Source: Lachnospiraceae bacterium
GTDB lineage: Bacteria > Bacillota > Clostridia > Lachnospirales > Lachnospiraceae
Assembly (NCBI GenBank): GCA_900759665.1
Contig: CAAEWE010000059.1
Coordinates: 1 to 64,000 of the forward strand
Reading direction: 5' to 3'
DNA length: 64,000 nt
The notes below the pieces were generated by a model. The model did not search any database and was not told the origin of the DNA. It worked only from the letters and a program-made list of their open reading frames with translations. This document shows positions 59,848-64,000 of the stretch, piece after piece (the first letter of the stretch is position 1; each line of letters starts with the position of its first letter). The position numbers and the translations under genes were made by a program.

Positions 59848-60630
59848 TCAATCCTTTTTATAGAAGAAGGAACGGTATGTCGTAAATCCATAATCAGCCG
59901 GTGCAATGATCTGCTCCGTGCTTCCTACAAACAGCATCCCATCCTTTTTGAGAGCGTCATTAAAACGATGATACATTCCCTTCTTGGCTTCCTCTGTAAA
60001 ATAGATCATGACATTACGGCATACGATCAGATCACACTGTGACGGATATGGATCCTTCAGCAGATTGTGCTGATTAAACTGCACACAGCGTTTCACCTCA
60101 TCATGGATCTGATAGCTGCTGCCAATCTGTGTAAAATACTTCTGTACAAACTCCTTCGGCAGTCCCTTCAGGCTCTTTTCATCGTAAAGTCCGATCTGTG
60201 CCTTCTCCAGAACCTGTTTATCCAGGTCGGTCGCAATGATCTTGATCCTGCTTAATGGGATAAATTTTGCAAGAAGCATCACCAATGTATAAGGTTCATC
60301 CCCGGTAGAACAGGCGGCACTCCATATCTTTAATGTATTGCCAAACCGTTCAAATAAATATGGAAATATCTCATTTTCCAGCACCTTCCACTGCTCCGGA
60401 TTGCGATAGAACTCCGATACATTAATCGTCAGATACGTCACAAACTCCTCCATAAGCTCCGCATCCGTTCTCAAAGCATTCACATACGCCTCATATGATG
60501 TGATTCCTCTCTTGGTGATCAAAGCATCAATCCTTCGTTTCATCTGACGTTCCTTGTAACAGCTCAGATCAATTTTTGTCATCTGGAAGATCTTCGATTT
60601 GAAAACTTCATAATCGCCCATAGTTATCAC
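59848..60630 (-). CDS. cheR: CheR-type protein-glutamate methyltransferase
   Basis: 260 aa, GTG or ATG start (60621) possible. CheR N-terminal helical domain (IDLSCYKERQMKRRIDALIT, then RNPEQWKVLENEIFPYL), then the SAM site KIWSAACSTGDEPYTLVMLL, IIATDLDKQVLEKAQIGLYD, and CDLIVCRNVMIYFTEEAKKG, ending FVGSTEQIIAPADYGFTTYR. It methylates chemoreceptor glutamates with S-adenosylmethionine. No other chemotaxis gene is in the window. It is a single gene between plsX and rpsA. Confidence 0.93.
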   Translation of the reverse strand: MITMGDYEVFKSKIFQMTKIDLSCYKERQMKRRIDALITKRGITSYEAYVNALRTDAELMEEFVTYLTINVSEFYRNPEQWKVLENEIFPYLFERFGNTLKIWSAACSTGDEPYTLVMLLAKFIPLSRIKIIATDLDKQVLEKAQIGLYDEKSLKGLPKEFVQKYFTQIGSSYQIHDEVKRCVQFNQHNLLKDPYPSQCDLIVCRNVMIYFTEEAKKGMYHRFNDALKKDGMLFVGSTEQIIAPADYGFTTYRSFFYKKD

Positions 60631-60702
60631 TACACCTTTCCCATAACCTGTAACTTCAAATCCTATGCATTATGCCGACAGTAAACCTTCTTTCCTGATC
60701 GG

Positions 60703-60739
60703 AAAAAAATCGCCAACCCACACCATGATGAGTTGGCGA
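60703..60739 (-). terminator. Terminator of the cmk-ispH-rpsA operon
   Basis: TCGCCAAC and GTTGGCGA pair perfectly (60710-60717 with 60732-60739), followed on the minus strand by seven T (60703-60709). It lies 18 bases behind the rpsA stop. Confidence 0.85.
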
Positions 60740-60757
60740 AAGAACATTTCACTCTAA

Positions 60758-61864
60758 TTACTCAGCGTCTGTATCAGCAGCTGCCTCCTCGTCCTCAGAA
60801 GCATTGTCATTTAACAGAGCCTTCATGCTCAGGCTGATCTTGTGATCCTCATTGTTGAAATCAACAACCTTTGCCTCGATCTCCTGTCCTACAGATAATA
60901 CATCAGATGGCTTGTCAACATGCTCCTTGGAAATCTGGGAAACATGAAGAAGTGCATCAACACCCGGCTCAAGCTCTACGAATGCACCGAAGTCAGCCAT
61001 TCTTGCTACCTTACCCTTAACGATGGCACCAACATTGTACTTGCCATCTGCATTCAGCCAAGGATTCTGATCCTCAAACTTCAGGCTCAATGCGATCTTA
61101 TCCTCCTTGATATCCTTGATGAGTACCTTTGTTACATCACCAACCTTGAATACCTTGCGAGGATTCTCAACACGTCCCCAGGACATCTCAGAAATATGAA
61201 GAAGACCGTCTGCACCACCCAGATCGATGAATGCACCAAAGTCTGTAAGGTTCTTTACAGTACCCTCTACAACATCACCAACATGGATTCTTGCGAAAAG
61301 CTCCTCTTTGAGTTTTGCCTTCTCAGCAACAAGAAGCTGCTTTCTATCACCGATGATCCTTCTCTTCTTAGGATTGAACTCTGTAACAACAAATTCAATC
61401 TCCTGTCCGTTGTACTTGGAAAGATCCTTCTCATAAGAATCTGATACAAGGCTTGCAGGAATGAAGATCTTGGTCTCATCTACTACAACACTCAGACCGC
61501 CGGATAATACAGCAGTTACAGGTGCCTTTAATACCTCTTTATTCTCAAAAGCTTCACGGATACGCTCATTGCTCTTCTCCATTGCAAGACGCTTATATGT
61601 CAGTAATACCTGACCCTCTCCGTCATTTACCTTAAGAACCTTTGCCTTCATTACATCGTCAACTTTTACAACATCTCTCAGGTCAATTCCTGACTGATTG
61701 CTGTACTCGTTACGTGTGATGATACCATCAGCCTTGTAGCCAATGTTCAGGACAATCTCGTCTTCCTTTACATCGATAACTGTCCCTTCTACAATCTCTC
61801 CATTGTGGATTGTTACTAATGATGCTTCTAACATCTGTTCAAAGTCATTGTTCATGTCTGACAT
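60758..61864 (-). CDS. rpsA: S1 RNA-binding domain protein (ribosomal protein S1-like)
   Basis: 368 aa with four S1 domains at about 18-85, 95-165, 185-255 and 270-340 (HVGDVVEGTVKNLTDFGAFI, then DLGGADGLLHISEMSWGRV in domain 3 and KGKVARMADFGAFVELEPGV in domain 4), and an acidic tail. It helps mRNA binding to the ribosome. The start ATG lies inside ispH (20-base overlap), after AAGGAGGTTCAAACGT. In many Clostridia this protein is fused to IspH; here the two remain separate but overlapping. A second in-frame ATG (61855) is possible. Confidence 0.92.
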   Translation of the reverse strand: MSDMNNDFEQMLEASLVTIHNGEIVEGTVIDVKEDEIVLNIGYKADGIITRNEYSNQSGIDLRDVVKVDDVMKAKVLKVNDGEGQVLLTYKRLAMEKSNERIREAFENKEVLKAPVTAVLSGGLSVVVDETKIFIPASLVSDSYEKDLSKYNGQEIEFVVTEFNPKKRRIIGDRKQLLVAEKAKLKEELFARIHVGDVVEGTVKNLTDFGAFIDLGGADGLLHISEMSWGRVENPRKVFKVGDVTKVLIKDIKEDKIALSLKFEDQNPWLNADGKYNVGAIVKGKVARMADFGAFVELEPGVDALLHVSQISKEHVDKPSDVLSVGQEIEAKVVDFNNEDHKISLSMKALLNDNASEDEEAAADTDAE

Positions 61865-62693
61865 ACGTTTGAACCTCCTTAATAATATTGTTTGGGGTTG
61901 ATGCCCCGGCAGTAATACCCACGCTACGAAAAGATTGAAATAGTTCCAAATTCAGGTCGTCAAGTGTCTGTATAAAATATGTGTTCGGACACTCTTTGCT
62001 GCAGATTTCATACAGCTTTTGGGTGTTCGAGCTGTGTTTTCCACCTATCACCAACATCGCGTCGGATTGCCTTGCAATAGTACCTGCTTCAGTCTGACGC
62101 TCTTCGGTAGCGTTGCAAATTGTATTCATAACAAGTATATCATAACTCTTTTTTCCAAAAATATCAACCATATCTTTAAATTTCTTGTAATTAAAAGTCG
62201 TTTGTGATACAATACACAGCTTTTTTTGTGGATCCGGGCGAAAACTTTCTGCTTCGGAAACCGTTTCAAGAACAACAGCACTGTTTTCACACCACCCGTT
62301 GATGCCCTCCACCTCCGGGTGTGTCCTGTTGCCGATAATCACGATCTGGAAACCTTCCCGGTACTTTTCCTGTACGATGCGGTGTATCTTGCTTACAAAA
62401 GGACACGTCGCATCGACGATCTTAATATCATACTTCTCCAACTGCCGGATAACCTGTTCGGATACCCCGTGGGAACGGATCACAACTGTTCCGTCCTTTA
62501 TATCGGCAAGTTCTTCAATCGAATTAATAACCTGAACGCCTTTCTCCTCCAGCTCCTGCACCACCTGCTCATTGTGAATGATCGGGCCTAAGGTAAAAAC
62601 CTTTTCTCCCTTTTCAATCTCCTGATACACCGTATCAACGGCACGTTTTACACCAAAGCAGAAGCCTGCACTTTTTGCTACTGTTACATTCAT
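61845..62693 (-). CDS. ispH: 4-Hydroxy-3-methylbut-2-enyl diphosphate reductase IspH
   Basis: 282 aa. The three Fe-S ligands are Cys12 (SAGFCFGVKRAV), Cys97 (DATCPFVSKIH) and Cys193 (NTICNATEERQ). Substrate residues are His40 (GPIIHNEQVV) and THPEVEG, and the C-terminal TAGASTPNNIIKEV is typical. It performs the last step of the MEP isoprenoid pathway. It starts inside the cmk stop (ATGA) and overlaps rpsA by 20 bases. Confidence 0.97.
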   Translation of the reverse strand: MNVTVAKSAGFCFGVKRAVDTVYQEIEKGEKVFTLGPIIHNEQVVQELEEKGVQVINSIEELADIKDGTVVIRSHGVSEQVIRQLEKYDIKIVDATCPFVSKIHRIVQEKYREGFQIVIIGNRTHPEVEGINGWCENSAVVLETVSEAESFRPDPQKKLCIVSQTTFNYKKFKDMVDIFGKKSYDILVMNTICNATEERQTEAGTIARQSDAMLVIGGKHSSNTQKLYEICSKECPNTYFIQTLDDLNLELFQSFRSVGITAGASTPNNIIKEVQTYVRHEQ

Positions 62694-63355
62694 TTTGTCT
62701 TCTCCTGATATATACGAATAATCTCATCCACAACCTGGTCTATGTTCATATCGGAGGAATCCACCAGAACCGCATCCTCTGCCTGGCGAAGCGGAGCCAC
62801 CTCACGGTTCATATCCTGCTCGTCTCTGGCAATGATGTCTCTCTCGATCTCCTTAATATCACAGACAACGCCTCTTTCCGTCTGCTCCTTATATCTGCGT
62901 CGGGCACGTTCCTGTGCACTTGCGGTCAGATAGATCTTCACATCCGCTCCCGGAAGAACGCAGGTTCCAATATCCCTGCCGTCCATGATCACATTCTCCT
63001 TTTCTGCCAGACCGCGTTGGAGGCTCAGAAGTTTCTCACGGACCACCGGATATTTGGAAGTATTGGATGTCATCATACTGACCTGCTCGGTACGGATCAG
63101 TCCGTTGACATTTTCTCCGTTCAGGATCACCTGCTGCTCTCCATCCTGATAACTGATGGATACATCAATATCCGGGCAGGCTGCGGCAATCTTTTCTTCC
63201 TCCTCGGAGGAAATACCGTTCCGTAGAAAATAAAGTGCCATGGAACGGTACATTGCTCCGGTATCTACATAGATAAATGATAATTTTTCTGCCACTTTTC
63301 TGGCGATCGTGCTTTTTCCGGCACCTGCCGGTCCGTCAATTGCAATACTTTTCAT
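62690..63355 (-). CDS. cmk: Cytidylate kinase
   Basis: 221 aa. The P-loop is AIDGPAGAGKSTIARKVAEK (residues 4-23), the CMP-binding region is DTGAMYRSMALYF, and further motifs are NVIMDGRDIGTCVLPGADVK and LTASAQERARRRYKEQ. It phosphorylates CMP and dCMP. It follows the HI0933-type flavoprotein gene and overlaps ispH (ATGA). Confidence 0.97.
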   Translation of the reverse strand: MKSIAIDGPAGAGKSTIARKVAEKLSFIYVDTGAMYRSMALYFLRNGISSEEEEKIAAACPDIDVSISYQDGEQQVILNGENVNGLIRTEQVSMMTSNTSKYPVVREKLLSLQRGLAEKENVIMDGRDIGTCVLPGADVKIYLTASAQERARRRYKEQTERGVVCDIKEIERDIIARDEQDMNREVAPLRQAEDAVLVDSSDMNIDQVVDEIIRIYQEKTK

Positions 63356-63444
63356 AATCTTTTCCTCATTTCTTTTTATTAATGTAGTAATTAACTTTTT
63401 AAATCATTTCTTAATTTCAGCAGATATCATTCCGTTCCGGTACA

Positions 63445-64000
63445 TTATTCTGCCCGACCGGCCGACAGCCCTGCCAGATATCCGGTAGACCAGGCAATCT
63501 GCAGATTATATCCTCCCGTCACGGCATCCAGATCAAGAACCTCCCCTGCAAAATAGAGTCCCGGAACCTTTTTGGACTCCATGGTTCCCGGATCAATGTC
63601 CTTCACATTGACACCGCCTCTTGTGATAATGGCTTCATTAAAGCCCCGGAGTCCCGAAACGTGCATTTCCAGATGTTTCAGTAATATCACAAGCTTCCTC
63701 CGTTCCTCTTTTGTCACTTCATTGACCGGCTTCTCCGGTTCAATCCCGGACAGCTCCACAATCACCGGTATCATCTTCGATGGAAGGAGCTTTCCGAGGC
63801 TGTTTTTAAAGTAGCTGTTTTTATTGAGGGAAAAGTCCCGCAGGATCCGTTCATCCAGCTGCTTTTCTGACAATGCAGGCTTTAGATCCAGCGCGATCCG
63901 GATATCATCCTCAGGCTTTGTAAAGTGACAGCTTGCGCTCAGCACCAGCGGACCGCTGATCCCGAAATGCGTAAAGAGCATTTCTCCCAGCTCTTCGTAA
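63445..64000 (-). CDS. HI0933-type NAD(P)/FAD-dependent oxidoreductase (partial)
   Basis: C-terminal part of at least 185 residues; the frame continues past the right edge of the window (YEELGEMLFTHFGISGPLVL at the edge). Features: LFTHFGISGPLVLSAS, IITRGGVNVKDIDPGTMESK, and the end GLYFAGEVLDLDAVTGGYNL, then QIAWSTGYLAGLSAG, the flavoprotein signature of the HI0933/YhiN family. Its role is not well established, but the gene commonly precedes cmk in Clostridia. Confidence 0.93.
   Translation of the reverse strand, partial: YEELGEMLFTHFGISGPLVLSASCHFTKPEDDIRIALDLKPALSEKQLDERILRDFSLNKNSYFKNSLGKLLPSKMIPVIVELSGIEPEKPVNEVTKEERRKLVILLKHLEMHVSGLRGFNEAIITRGGVNVKDIDPGTMESKKVPGLYFAGEVLDLDAVTGGYNLQIAWSTGYLAGLSAGRAE

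Overview
The window looks like a chromosome segment of a low-to-mid GC Gram-positive anaerobe of the Clostridia, most likely Lachnospiraceae. This rests on the gene content: an NfnAB-type FAD/NAD(P) oxidoreductase pair, the short HisG plus HisZ ATP-phosphoribosyltransferase, the order plsX-acyl carrier protein-rnc-smc-ftsY, cmk-ispH-rpsA, an agr-like module and strong AGGAGG ribosome-binding sites. No rRNA, tRNA or CRISPR array was seen. Genus-level placement is not possible from reading alone.

Layout. (1) 1-12.4 kb is an accessory and decaying zone. It has short intergenic repeats, small stand-alone genes (XRE regulator, NUDIX, several GNATs, MFS, BAAT-type hydrolase, a TetR/ATC-hydrolase operon divergent from an EamA/GNAT operon, an AAA ATPase, DUF1848) and an unusual number of gene scars: truncated, internally deleted or fused genes, plus a 574-bp element with terminal inverted repeats that carries only the N-terminal domain of a tyrosine recombinase. 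(2) 12.4-17.2 kb is a two-component system with a three-gene ABC transporter, of the type used for sensing and resisting extracellular peptides. (3) 17.4-19.7 kb is an MFS exporter with a WYL regulator. (4) 19.8-24.5 kb is a response regulator-histidine kinase-PfkB sugar kinase operon, divergent from a small operon for a putative trans-membrane redox relay (46-aa CXXC membrane peptide, NapH-like 4Fe-4S protein, TlpA-like lipoprotein). A MATE exporter follows. (5) 26-40.2 kb is a 14-kb island on the minus strand built almost entirely of transporter parts, lipoproteins and membrane proteins, with an isolated ylxM in the middle. (6) 40.3-43 kb is an agr-like module: AgrB endopeptidase, LytTR regulator and GHKL kinase, with no AgrD gene in it. 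The divergent promoter between the agr-like module and the island carries two pairs of 21-bp-spaced direct repeats, which fits LytTR control of both sides.

(7) 43.1-64 kb is core genome, all on the minus strand: nfnBA, a CYTH protein, a 54-aa membrane peptide, hisZ-hisG-hisD-hisB-hisIE (the hisIE product carries an extra degenerate barrel domain), ilvA, ftsY, smc, rnc, an acyl carrier protein, plsX, cheR, rpsA, ispH, cmk and an HI0933-type flavoprotein cut by the window edge. Genes are packed tightly with several ATGA stop/start overlaps.

The two most promising systems for a second look are the AgrD-less agr module with its transport island, and the CXXC peptide/NapH/TlpA relay facing a two-component-PfkB operon. 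Start codons were chosen from visible ribosome-binding sites and often differ from the longest open frame.
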